The notes: generated by a model from the sequence alone, not told the origin. Numbered from the stretch's first letter, positions 1-7,974 are shown. The stretch: DNA of 17,325 bases from Clostridiales bacterium (GCA_020860025.1 JAJBVC010000030.1:1-17325), one strand, 5' to 3'. Program-made: numbers and translations.

Positions 1-3
1 TTT

Positions 4-37
4 ATTTTAATACGTACATTATTTTAATATGTACATT
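4..37. repeat. 17-bp direct repeat, two copies
   Basis: Two adjacent copies of a 17-bp unit (ATTTTAATAYGTACATT) occupy 4-20 and 21-37 and differ at one base. Each contains the palindromic core GTAC. The region is AT-rich and has no credible coding frame. Function unknown; it may belong to the 3' flank of a gene left of the window. Confidence 0.6.
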
Positions 38-71
38 ACTTAAGAAATCTAACTAAAAGAGAGATATATAT

Positions 72-206
72 TTTAGTACTTTGTTATTTAGTACTTTATT
101 ATTTAGTACTTTGTTATTTAGTTATTTATATAGGCATAGGTTTTCCGGGTCTGGTTTAACCAGCGGTGGTTTAACCAGGGGTGGTTTTTAAGGGTCTGGT
201 TTTTCT
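72..206. repeat. in-phase array of 15-bp units, two unit families
   Basis: Reading in 15-base steps from 72, three near-identical units (TTTAGTACTTTGTTA at 72, 87 and 102) are followed by a degenerate unit at 117. Five units of a second, GC-richer family follow without losing phase at 132, 147, 162, 177 and 192 (for example GGGTCTGGTTTAACC and AGCGGTGGTTTAACC). The TGGTTT core sits at 152, 167, 182 and 197, exactly 15 apart. Some units contain short inverted repeats such as CTGGTTTAACCAG (151-163). The frame 57-191 is open but has no convincing start or ribosome site, so I treat the array as non-coding. Function unknown. Confidence 0.75.
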
Positions 207-215
207 ATAGACTGA

Positions 216-247
216 CCACAGCATTACAGTATGCTGTGGCATTTTTT
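216..247 (+). terminator. rho-independent terminator, plus strand
   Basis: CCACAGCAT (216-224) and ATGCTGTGG (231-239) form a perfect 9-bp stem with a 6-nt loop, followed on the plus strand by CATTTTTT. The T-run overlaps the metA stop codon at 246-248. Read on the minus strand the hairpin lacks a trailing U-run, so it best serves a plus-strand gene left of the window. It may act weakly for metA. Confidence 0.75.
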
Positions 248-1160
248 ATAATTGACTTAAGTCATATGGCGTCTTTTGATATACGAAGTAATTTAGCCAG
301 TTAGAAAATATCAGGCTTGCACTGCTTTTCCAGTTCATAACAGGAACAGCCTTTTCATCATTATTCGGAAAATAGTTATACGGAATATCAATATCAAGTC
401 CTTTGGCTTTATCTCTAAAATATTCCTTAGCAAGCGTGTCTCTGTCGTATTCGCTGTGTCCTGTAACGAAAAACTGCCTGCAATCCATATCCGAAACTAT
501 ATGAACGCCCGCAATTTCACTGTACGAAATTATTTGCAGAGCTTTTACCTGTGCAATATCCTGCCGTCTTACCTCTGTATGACGTGAATGCGGAACGTAA
601 TAAACATCGTCAAGTCCTCTCATAAGCGGATGAGTAATATCAAGGCTTCTGTGAGGGAAAATGCCAAACAGCTTTTTTTCAAGCGGATATTTATTTATCC
701 CGTAATGATAATATAATCCCGCCTGCGCTCCCCAGCAGATATGAAATGTGCTGTAAACATTCGTCTTGCTCCACTCCATAATAGAGCAAAGCTCATCCCA
801 GTAATCAACCTCTTCAAAGGGCAAATGCTCAACAGGTGCGCCTGTAATTATCATTCCGTCATATCTGTTATACTTAATTTCATCAATGGTATTGTAAAAT
901 TTATCCATATGATTTTTGGAAACATTTTTTGAAATATGACTTTTTACCTGCAAAAATGTAATGTCAATCTGTAAGGGTGAGTTGCTAAGTAATCTTAAAA
1001 GCTGTGTTTCTGTTTCAAGCTTAGTCGGCATCAGATTAAGAATAACAATTTTAAGGGGTCTGATGTCCTGCATATCAGCTCTCTGATTGCTCATAACAAA
1101 TATATTCTCGATTTCAAGACTTTGCTTTGCCGGTAGTTCGTTGTCAATTCTGATTGGCAC
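246..1160 (-). CDS. metA: homoserine O-acyltransferase (predicted O-acetyltransferase)
   Basis: This cytoplasmic enzyme activates the hydroxyl of L-homoserine with an acyl group, the first committed step of methionine synthesis. The 304-residue length fits the MetA family. Visible are the nucleophile Cys142 in a HICWGAQAG context, and His235 and Glu237 in GHSEYD, matching the known catalytic trio. Position 111 is Glu (GAPVEHLP). In characterised MetA proteins Glu here goes with acetyl-CoA and Gly with succinyl-CoA, so I infer acetyltransferase activity despite the common succinyltransferase name. The start is GTG at 1158-1160, preceded by AAAGGGG with 8 nt spacing. Its own promoter lies about 60 bp upstream, so it is probably monocistronic. 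The leader is only about 50 nt and leaves no room for a SAM riboswitch. Confidence 0.96.
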   Translation of the reverse strand: MPIRIDNELPAKQSLEIENIFVMSNQRADMQDIRPLKIVILNLMPTKLETETQLLRLLSNSPLQIDITFLQVKSHISKNVSKNHMDKFYNTIDEIKYNRYDGMIITGAPVEHLPFEEVDYWDELCSIMEWSKTNVYSTFHICWGAQAGLYYHYGINKYPLEKKLFGIFPHRSLDITHPLMRGLDDVYYVPHSRHTEVRRQDIAQVKALQIISYSEIAGVHIVSDMDCRQFFVTGHSEYDRDTLAKEYFRDKAKGLDIDIPYNYFPNNDEKAVPVMNWKSSASLIFSNWLNYFVYQKTPYDLSQL

Positions 1161-1207
1161 GGTATCAGCCCCTTTCGTTATTTGCTAAAATGATATAGCC
1201 TCTAAAC

Positions 1208-1309
1208 GGTATTAGATAATTATATCAAATAAAAGTACCATTTGCAAGTGAATTCTTTACCACGCATAAATCACCATTTTTAAAACCGTTATACCAAATA
1301 TCTAACACC
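1208..1309. promoter_or_regulatory. candidate inverted-repeat operator flanking metA promoter
   Basis: GGTATTAGATAAT (1208-1220) overlaps the -10 box and predicted start site of metA. A related sequence in opposite orientation (AATATCTAACACC, 1297-1309) lies about 90 bp upstream. The two arms match at most positions when one is reverse-complemented. The position suits a repressor with two half-operators, but the match is imperfect and the regulator is unknown. Confidence 0.3.
1219..1247 (-). promoter_or_regulatory. metA promoter, sigma-A type
   Basis: On the minus strand TTGCAA (1242-1247) is followed by a 17-bp spacer and a perfect TATAAT (1219-1224). Transcription should start near 1212, giving a leader of about 50 nt before the GTG. 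Confidence 0.75.
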
Positions 1310-1329
1310 ATTCAATAATGATGTTTATA

Positions 1330-1361
1330 AAAGAAAAAGACTACTACAAAATGTAACAGCC
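1330..1361 (-). terminator. terminator downstream of the kinase gene
   Basis: On the minus strand GGCTGTTACA (1361-1352) can pair throughout with TGTAGTAGTC (1348-1339), using several G-U pairs around a T-rich loop. TTTTTCTTTT follows. It lies about 20 bp after the kinase stop codon. The wobble pairs make it weaker than the other terminators here. Confidence 0.6.
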
Positions 1362-1378
1362 TTTATCAGTACATATAT

Positions 1379-2281
1379 TTAAAATTTTGACTTATAAAAT
1401 TTAAGCTCATCTTCTGTTACATATGCACTGAGTGCGCCGACTTTAGTAACAGCCTTACCGCCTGTTATATTGCCATATTCAATACAGTCTTTGAGCGAAC
1501 AGTCATAAAACAAACCATAAATAAATCCTGCAAGAAAAGCGTCGCCGGCACCTGTTGAATCAACATTTTTAAATTCATCAACACTCTTGCAAAAAAAATA
1601 ATCGTCGCCGTCAATGCCTATACATCCGTCTGCGTCAACCTTAACAACTACCTTGTCAAAATATTTTTTAAGTTTGTTTGCGGCGTCCTTTTCGTTGCTT
1701 TCGCCTGTGATCTTGAGCGCTTCCTTGCGATTCGGCGTGTAGTAGTCGGCTACGGACAGATATTCGTCATATTTTTCAAAGCTCATATTATCGTCCCAGC
1801 CTGTATCAAGCACGAGTATAGTACCTTCCGACTTTAATTTTTGATAAACAGGCAGGAATCCGCCGAGCTGCATAATGCAAATTTTTGCGTCTTTTGCAAT
1901 ATTATAAAATGTATCAAGCGCATTATCGTCAGGATTTATTGAACCCTTTCCGTATGTGATAAACGACCTGTCATTCGGCAAAATTATTGCCGAGGTAATG
2001 TTGAGCGGAATATTGTTGCCACTATAAAGATTAGTAGGCGATACACCGTTTTCAACATATTTTTCCTTTGCAAAGGATGAAAAAATATCCTCACCAAGTT
2101 CTGTTGCAATCTTAGTTTCAATACCAAGCCTGCCGAGATTTATAAGAGTTGCGGGAACACCGCCGCCGAGCTGAAGTGAAAAGTCACGGCTGTAAAGTTC
2201 CTCTCCAACGTCGGGAATTCTCTCCATTCCCTGATAAAGCAGGTCAACATTTGTTGCGCCGGCTCCAACAATAAATGACAT
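1379..2281 (-). CDS. PfkB-family carbohydrate/nucleoside kinase
   Basis: This is an ATP-dependent kinase of the ribokinase/PfkB fold, expected to phosphorylate a sugar or nucleoside in the cytoplasm. At 300 residues it has the family's usual length. The N-terminal glycine-rich substrate motif is seen at residues 38-49 (LGGGVPATLINL). The C-terminal signature DSTGAGDAFLAGF lies at 241-253, with Asp247 as the expected catalytic base and the GAGD anion hole. The start ATG (2279-2281) follows GAGGAGG with about 6 nt spacing. It is transcribed divergently from the pyr operon, which makes a nucleoside substrate worth considering, but nothing in the sequence fixes the substrate; fructokinase, ribokinase or pseudouridine-kinase-like activity are all possible. 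Confidence 0.9.
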   Translation of the reverse strand: MSFIVGAGATNVDLLYQGMERIPDVGEELYSRDFSLQLGGGVPATLINLGRLGIETKIATELGEDIFSSFAKEKYVENGVSPTNLYSGNNIPLNITSAIILPNDRSFITYGKGSINPDDNALDTFYNIAKDAKICIMQLGGFLPVYQKLKSEGTILVLDTGWDDNMSFEKYDEYLSVADYYTPNRKEALKITGESNEKDAANKLKKYFDKVVVKVDADGCIGIDGDDYFFCKSVDEFKNVDSTGAGDAFLAGFIYGLFYDCSLKDCIEYGNITGGKAVTKVGALSAYVTEDELKFYKSKF

Positions 2282-2329
2282 ATTTGCCTCCTCGGTCGAT
2301 TTTGCAATTTTTAGTAAAAACTCATTTTG

Positions 2330-2358
2330 ATTATATTATATTAGGTAAAAAAAGTAAA
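2330..2358 (-). promoter_or_regulatory. promoter of the PfkB-family kinase gene
   Basis: On the minus strand TTTACT (2353-2358), a 17-bp spacer and TATAAT (2330-2335) form a good sigma-A promoter. A second overlapping TATAAT lies 5 bp further upstream but with only a 12-bp spacer. The leader is about 40 nt. Confidence 0.7.
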
Positions 2359-2381
2359 TAGATTTATTATAGATTTTTGTA

Positions 2382-2411
2382 TTGACTTAACTGTACAAAA
2401 TATATTATAAT
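2382..2411 (+). promoter_or_regulatory. pyr operon promoter
   Basis: TTGACT (2382-2387), an 18-bp spacer and TATAAT (2406-2411) form a strong sigma-A promoter. The expected start is in the A-run around 2416-2419, only about 20 nt before the chosen pyrC ATG. It lies back to back with the kinase promoter, the -35 boxes being 23 bp apart, so a protein binding between them could affect both. Confidence 0.78.
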
Positions 2412-2421
2412 AACTAAAATG

Positions 2422-2428
2422 AAAGGAA
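2422..2428 (+). promoter_or_regulatory. pyrC ribosome binding site
   Basis: AAAGGAA lies 8 nt before the ATG at 2437 and decides the pyrC start. The upstream in-frame ATG at 2419 has no ribosome site and coincides with the predicted transcription start. Confidence 0.7.
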
Positions 2429-2436
2429 TGTGGTTT

Positions 2437-3711
2437 ATGTCTTTACTGATTAAAAACGCACTTGTCTATAAGGGCAATATATTTGAAAAATCAGATGTAC
2501 TTATTAAAGACGGTTTAATCCATAGCCTTGGTATTTCTATTTCTGCTTGTAATATTGACCGTGTTGTTGACGCAATGGGAAAGTATTTTTTAATTCCGGG
2601 TTTCGTAGATGTTCATACTCATCTGCGTGAGCCCGGTTTTTCTTATAAGGAGACGATTCGCTCCGGCTCAATGGCGGCTGCCAAGGCAGGATATACGGCA
2701 ATTTGCACTATGCCTAATCTAAATCCTTCGCCCGACAGCGTGGAGCATTTGAAGGCTCAAACCGATATTATCGAGCGTGACGCTGTTATTGACGTTCTTC
2801 CTTTCGGCACAATTACTAAGGGCAGAAAGGGCGACGGCGAAGTCGTTGATTTTGCATCTTTTGGCGATAAGGTCGTAGGCTTTTCCGACGACGGGACAGG
2901 CGTTCAGTCGGATTCACTTATGGAGCAGGCTATGACGCAGTGCGCAGAGCTTGGCAAAATTATTTCGGCTCACTGTGAGGTAAACGAGCTTTTAAACAGC
3001 GGTTATATTCACGACGGAGTTTACTGCAAAGAGCATAATCACAAAGGAATTTGTTCCGAATCCGAATGGAAGCAAATTGAACGTGACTGCATTCTTGCAA
3101 AAAAAACAGGATGCCGTTACCACGTTTGCCATATTTCAACTAAAGAGAGCGTCGATATAATTCGCAAAGCAAAGGCGAGCGGCGTCAATGTAACTTGCGA
3201 AACGGGACCACATTATTTAACAATGTGCGATGAGGATTTGCAGGAGGACGGACGTTTTAAAATGAATCCGCCGCTTCGTTCACGAGAGGATATGCAGGCA
3301 CTTATCGACGGTGTTCTTGACGGCACGGTCGATGTAATAGCTACAGACCACGCACCTCATTCAAAAGAGGAAAAAAGCAAAGGACTCGCTCATTCCGCTA
3401 TGGGAGTTGTCGGTCTTGAAACGGCGTTCGCTGTGCTTAATACAAAGCTTGTTAAAACAGGCATTATAACGCTTGAAAAACTTATTGATATGATGTCTGT
3501 TAAGCCGAGAGAAATTTTTTCCATACCGGGCGGCGAAATTAAAGAAGGTGCACCTGCTGATTTGGCGCTACTTGATATTGACCGTGAATGGTGTGTAAAT
3601 CCTGATGAATTTGTAACAATGGGCAGAGCAACGCCGTTTGAGGGCTGGAAAGTTCAGGGCGTTAATCTTATGACTGTTAAGAGAGGAGCAATAGTATATG
3701 AAACCATATAA
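2437..3711 (+). CDS. pyrC: dihydroorotase, class I
   Basis: This zinc amidohydrolase catalyses reversible cyclisation of N-carbamoyl-L-aspartate to dihydroorotate. From the ATG at 2437 it has 424 residues, close to the usual length of Gram-positive class I PyrC, and begins MSLLIKNALVY as typical homologues do. The metal-binding HTHLREPG motif lies at 60-67. Further ligands are Asp151 (FSDDGTG), His179 (SAHCE) and His232 (CHIST), and the catalytic Asp304 sits in ATDHAPHS. An in-frame ATG at 2419 would add six residues but lacks a ribosome site. This is the first gene of the pyr operon; its last 14 bp overlap carA, suggesting translational coupling. Confidence 0.97.
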   Translation: MSLLIKNALVYKGNIFEKSDVLIKDGLIHSLGISISACNIDRVVDAMGKYFLIPGFVDVHTHLREPGFSYKETIRSGSMAAAKAGYTAICTMPNLNPSPDSVEHLKAQTDIIERDAVIDVLPFGTITKGRKGDGEVVDFASFGDKVVGFSDDGTGVQSDSLMEQAMTQCAELGKIISAHCEVNELLNSGYIHDGVYCKEHNHKGICSESEWKQIERDCILAKKTGCRYHVCHISTKESVDIIRKAKASGVNVTCETGPHYLTMCDEDLQEDGRFKMNPPLRSREDMQALIDGVLDGTVDVIATDHAPHSKEEKSKGLAHSAMGVVGLETAFAVLNTKLVKTGIITLEKLIDMMSVKPREIFSIPGGEIKEGAPADLALLDIDREWCVNPDEFVTMGRATPFEGWKVQGVNLMTVKRGAIVYETI

Positions 3712-4786
3712 TAAAAAAATTGTGCTGGAAAACGGCAAGGAGTTTTACGGCTACGGCTTCGGCGCAGATAAAGAAGCTGTCAACGAAATAGTTTTTAATA
3801 CCTCAATGGTCGGCTATCAGGAAATTATATCCGACCCGAGTTATACCGACCAGATGGTCTGTATGACCTATCCGCTTATCGGCAACTACGGCGTTACCGA
3901 TGAGGATTACGAAACAAAGGTTCCGACCATGGGCGGTCTTATTGTCAGGGAATATAACGATTTACCGTCAAATTTCAGATATACAAAAACATTGTCGGAA
4001 GTGCTTGATGAATATGATATTCCCGGTATCAGCGGTGTTGATACAAGAATGATAACACGTATAATTCGTGACGAAGGCTCACAAAAGGTTATTATTTGCA
4101 GTGCCGACGTGCCTTATGAAGAAGCGCTTAAAAGGGTTAGAGAGTACGTTATCCCGACCGATATGGTGTCACGTGTTAGCTGTAAAAAACGCTGGTACTC
4201 AAGAACGCCGAACCATAAGTATGATGTAGTCGCTATCGACTGCGGAATTAAGCATAACATCATTCGTAAGCTTAATGAAAAAAGCTGTAACGTAACTGTT
4301 GTGCCTTATAATACGACCGCTGATGAAATCCTTAAAATGAAGCCCGACGGACTTTTTCTTTCAAATGGCCCGGGAAACCCTGAGGATGTTCAGCCTGTAA
4401 TCAATGTTGTGCGTGAACTTAAGGGACAGCTGCCGATATTCGGAATTTGTCTTGGACATCAGATGATTTCTCTTGCGCTCGGCGCAAAGACGTTTAAAAT
4501 GAAATTCGGTCATCGTGGTGGTAATCATCCTGTAAAGAATTTGGCAAACGGAAAAATTGAAATAACATCTCAGAATCATTCATATGCCGTTGACATTAAT
4601 TCACTTGAAAATACAGAGCTTACTCTTACGCACAAAAATTTACTTGACGATACCGCTGAAGGAGTTAAGTCGGAGAAAAATAAGTTGTTCTCCGTTCAGT
4701 ATCATCCTGAAAGTGCACCCGGTCCGCAGGACAGTGCATACCTTTTTGATATGTTCATTGATTTAATGGAAAAGGAGGCTGAATAA
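3698..4786 (+). CDS. carA: carbamoyl phosphate synthase small (glutaminase) subunit
   Basis: This subunit hydrolyses glutamine and channels ammonia to CarB. The 362-residue length is normal. An N-terminal CPSase small-chain domain (about 1-170) is followed by a class I glutamine amidotransferase domain (about 175-360). The nucleophile is Cys251 in GICLGHQ, and His336 and Glu338 (QYHPES) complete the triad. NGPGNPED at 223-230 is the expected oxyanion-loop region. GAGAGGAG precedes the ATG by 9 nt inside the end of pyrC. As carAB sits in the pyr operon rather than with arginine genes, it probably serves pyrimidine synthesis first; whether the cell has a second enzyme for arginine cannot be seen here. 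Confidence 0.97.
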   Translation: MKPYNKKIVLENGKEFYGYGFGADKEAVNEIVFNTSMVGYQEIISDPSYTDQMVCMTYPLIGNYGVTDEDYETKVPTMGGLIVREYNDLPSNFRYTKTLSEVLDEYDIPGISGVDTRMITRIIRDEGSQKVIICSADVPYEEALKRVREYVIPTDMVSRVSCKKRWYSRTPNHKYDVVAIDCGIKHNIIRKLNEKSCNVTVVPYNTTADEILKMKPDGLFLSNGPGNPEDVQPVINVVRELKGQLPIFGICLGHQMISLALGAKTFKMKFGHRGGNHPVKNLANGKIEITSQNHSYAVDINSLENTELTLTHKNLLDDTAEGVKSEKNKLFSVQYHPESAPGPQDSAYLFDMFIDLMEKEAE

Positions 4787-4788
4787 AG

Positions 4789-7700
4789 ATGCCGAAAAGA
4801 ACTGATATTCACAAAATACTCGTTATCGGCTCTGGCCCTATTGTAATAGGTCAGGCGGCTGAATTTGACTATTCGGGTACTCAGGCGTGCCTTGCTCTTC
4901 GTGAGGAGGGATACGAGGTCGTTCTTATCAACTCGAATCCCGCAACTATTATGACCGATACGGATATTGCCGATAAGGTTTATATGGAGCCTCTTAATCT
5001 TGAATATGTTGCACGTATTATTCGCCACGAAAGACCCGATGCTATACTGCCGTCACTCGGCGGTCAGACAGGACTTAATCTTGCGGTTCAGCTTGCTAAA
5101 AAAGGCGTTTTGCAAGAGTGTGACGTTGAAATTTTAGGTACAAAGTTTGAAGCTATTGAAAGAGCTGAGGACAGGGAACTTTTCAAAGAGCTTTGCGAAA
5201 GCCTCGGAGAGCCCGTTTTACCGTCGGAAATTGCCGAAAGTATGGAGGAAGGACTTGCGGCAGCCGAGCGTATTGGATACCCTGTAGTTCTTCGTCCCGC
5301 ATTTACTCTCGGCGGTACAGGCGGCGGTTTTGCCGATGATGAAGAAGAGTTCAGACTGATGATGAAAAATGCTCTTGCTGTTTCACCTGTTCATCAGGTA
5401 CTTGTTGAAAAGAGTATTAAGGGATATAAAGAAATTGAATATGAAGTAATGCGTGATGCGAACGATACTGCTATCACCATTTGTAATATGGAAAATATTG
5501 ACCCCGTGGGAATTCATACAGGCGATTCGGTCGTTGTAGCACCGTCGCAGACTCTTACGAATAAAGAATATCATATGCTTCGTGATTCCGCTCTTCGTAT
5601 TATCAGAGAGCTGAAAATCGAGGGCGGCTGCAATGTTCAGTTTGCTCTTGATCCGTATTCATTTCAGTATTATCTGATAGAGGTTAATCCGAGAGTGTCA
5701 CGTTCATCCGCTCTTGCTTCAAAAGCGTCGGGCTATCCTATTGCAAGAGTGTCGGCAAAAATATCTGTCGGTATGAATCTTGATGAAATACCGATTGCAA
5801 ATACTCCCGCTTCATTTGAGCCGACTCTTGATTATGTTGTTACTAAGATTGCACGTTTCCCGTTTGATAAATTTACCGATGCAAACAACACGCTTAATAC
5901 GCAGATGAAAGCGACAGGCGAGGTTATGGCAATCGGCAGAACTATGGAGGAAAGTCTGCTTAAAGCCGTTCGTTCGCTTGAAATTGGAGTCTGCCATTTG
6001 TACAGCAAAAAGTTTGACAGCTACACGGAAGACGAGCTTCTTTCGTATATCAAAAACGGTACTGACGACAGACTTTTTGCAATTGCACAGCTTATAAGGC
6101 TTAACTGCGACTTAAATCTCATATATAATGCAACAAAAATTGATATGTTCTTCCTTGAAAAAATTAAGAATATAGTTGAGTTTGAAAAACCGCTTGCTGA
6201 AAATGTAGGCGATATCGAAACGCTTAAAGACGCTAAAAAAATGGGCGTGTCAGATAAGTTTATAGGTCAGGTTTGGAGAATGAGCGAAGCTCAAATTTTC
6301 AATCTTCGTAAAGATAATAACATTTTCCCTGTTTACAAGATGATTGATACGTGCGCTTCCGAATTTGATTCCTACGTGCCATATTTCTATTCAACGTATG
6401 AACAGGAAAACGAGTCGATAGTTTCTGATAAGAAAAAAATTATCGTTCTCGGTTCGGGCCCTATACGTATAGGTCAGGGCGTTGAATTTGACTATTCAAC
6501 CGTTCACGCAATATGGTCAATACGTGACGCAGGTTATGAGGCAATAATAATAAATAATAACCCGGAAACCGTGTCTACTGATTATACAACGTCGGATAAG
6601 CTTTATTTTGAACCACTGACTGTTGAGGATGTTATGAATGTAATAACTCTTGAAAATCCTCTTGGCATAGTCGTATCGCTCGGCGGTCAGACGGCAATAA
6701 ACCTTGCGCCGCCGCTTGATGCACTCGGTGTTCCGATTATCGGAACCGACGTAAATGCGATTGACAGGGCTGAAAACAGAGATTCGTTTGAAAAGGTTAT
6801 GGAAACGCTTGGTATTCCTCAGCCTAAAGGACTTGCCGTTACCGATATTGAAGAGGGTGTGCGTGTAGCCGAAAATATCGGTTATCCTGTTCTCGTTCGT
6901 CCGTCGTTTGTTCTCGGCGGCAGAGCAATGCAGATTGTTGCAAATGAAAAGTCGCTTCGTCATTATTTGCAGACTGCTGTTGAAATCAATACCGAGCAGC
7001 CTGTTCTTGTAGATAAATATATTATGGGCAGAGAACTTGAGGTTGACGCAATATGCGATGGAAACGACGTATTTATTCCCGGTATTATGGAACACGTTGA
7101 AAAAACAGGCGTTCATTCGGGTGACTCAATTTCTATATATCCTACCTTCTCCGTTTCGCAGTCTGTTAAGGATAAAATTCTTGATTATACAGTTCGTCTC
7201 GGCAAGGCGATTGGTATTGTCGGTCTTTACAATATCCAGTTTATTGCTGATGAAAATGACGATGTTTATGTAATAGAGGTAAATCCGAGAAGTTCAAGGA
7301 CAGTGCCGTTTCTTTCAAAGGCAACGTCAGTCCCTATGGCGCATATCGCAACTCAGGTTATTCTTGGTCATTCGCTCAAAGAGCAGGGAATTACCGAGGT
7401 CTATCCTAAGGAAAAGGAACGCTGGTATGTTAAAGCTCCCGCATTTTCTTTTTCAAAATTAAAGGGTATGGATACTTATCTTTCGCCTGAAATGAAATCT
7501 ACAGGCGAAGCTATAGGATATGATAAATCGCTGACGAGAGCGCTTTATAAAGCAATTCAGGCGTCGGGTCTTAACGTAGCCAATTACGGCACCGTTCTCG
7601 TTACAATAGCCGACCAGGACAAGCCTACAGCTTTACCGCTTGTTAAGCGCTTTTATGACCTCGGCTTTAATATTGAGGCTACAGAGGGTACCGCAAAATA

Positions 7701-7974
7701 TCTTAAAGAGCATAATATTCGCACTCGTGTCAGAGCAAAGCTTACTCTTGATGACAGCGATGAAATTTTAATGGCGCTTCGCCAGGGTCATATCGCTTAT
7801 GTTATCAACACCATAGATATTAACGCAGGCGATTCCCATTCGGACGGCTCGGAAATCCGCCGTGCGGCAGTTGAAAATAATGTTACAATGTTTACATCTC
7901 TTGACACAGTTAAGGTGTTCCTTGACGTGCTTGAGGAGATTACGCTCGGTGTTTCAACGATAGACGCTGATTAA
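4789..7974 (+). CDS. carB: carbamoyl phosphate synthase large subunit
   Basis: This subunit makes carbamoyl phosphate from bicarbonate, ammonia and two ATP. The 1061-residue chain shows the family's internal duplication: LVIGSGPIVIGQAAEFDYSG at 11-30 recurs as VLGSGPIRIGQGVEFDYS near 553. Both ATP-grasp halves keep their metal-binding EVNPR motifs (Glu298 and Glu830). The C-terminal MGS-like allosteric domain starts near residue 934 (VLVTIADQDK) and is where UMP or other effectors normally bind. The start follows AAAGGAGG by 10 nt, two bases after the carA stop. The frame is intact throughout with no sign of fusion or decay. Confidence 0.98.
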   Translation: MPKRTDIHKILVIGSGPIVIGQAAEFDYSGTQACLALREEGYEVVLINSNPATIMTDTDIADKVYMEPLNLEYVARIIRHERPDAILPSLGGQTGLNLAVQLAKKGVLQECDVEILGTKFEAIERAEDRELFKELCESLGEPVLPSEIAESMEEGLAAAERIGYPVVLRPAFTLGGTGGGFADDEEEFRLMMKNALAVSPVHQVLVEKSIKGYKEIEYEVMRDANDTAITICNMENIDPVGIHTGDSVVVAPSQTLTNKEYHMLRDSALRIIRELKIEGGCNVQFALDPYSFQYYLIEVNPRVSRSSALASKASGYPIARVSAKISVGMNLDEIPIANTPASFEPTLDYVVTKIARFPFDKFTDANNTLNTQMKATGEVMAIGRTMEESLLKAVRSLEIGVCHLYSKKFDSYTEDELLSYIKNGTDDRLFAIAQLIRLNCDLNLIYNATKIDMFFLEKIKNIVEFEKPLAENVGDIETLKDAKKMGVSDKFIGQVWRMSEAQIFNLRKDNNIFPVYKMIDTCASEFDSYVPYFYSTYEQENESIVSDKKKIIVLGSGPIRIGQGVEFDYSTVHAIWSIRDAGYEAIIINNNPETVSTDYTTSDKLYFEPLTVEDVMNVITLENPLGIVVSLGGQTAINLAPPLDALGVPIIGTDVNAIDRAENRDSFEKVMETLGIPQPKGLAVTDIEEGVRVAENIGYPVLVRPSFVLGGRAMQIVANEKSLRHYLQTAVEINTEQPVLVDKYIMGRELEVDAICDGNDVFIPGIMEHVEKTGVHSGDSISIYPTFSVSQSVKDKILDYTVRLGKAIGIVGLYNIQFIADENDDVYVIEVNPRSSRTVPFLSKATSVPMAHIATQVILGHSLKEQGITEVYPKEKERWYVKAPAFSFSKLKGMDTYLSPEMKSTGEAIGYDKSLTRALYKAIQASGLNVANYGTVLVTIADQDKPTALPLVKRFYDLGFNIEATEGTAKYLKEHNIRTRVRAKLTLDDSDEILMALRQGHIAYVINTIDINAGDSHSDGSEIRRAAVENNVTMFTSLDTVKVFLDVLEEITLGVSTIDAD

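Noticed and set aside
57..191. Short plus-strand reading frame with pentapeptide repeats (FSTLL, SGGLT)
   Set aside because: No ATG, no ribosome site and a low-complexity composition; kept as a repeat rather than a gene.
253..264. Perfect 12-bp palindrome TGACTTAAGTCA
   Set aside because: It encodes the DLSQ end of MetA and is explained by coding; no copy with a regulatory position was seen.
1161..1212. SAM riboswitch before metA
   Set aside because: A strong promoter with TATAAT lies about 60 bp from the start codon, leaving a leader too short for the structure.
6517..7116. 199-codon minus-strand reading frame inside carB
   Set aside because: It lies wholly within a conserved carB frame, has no ribosome site and shows no domain.
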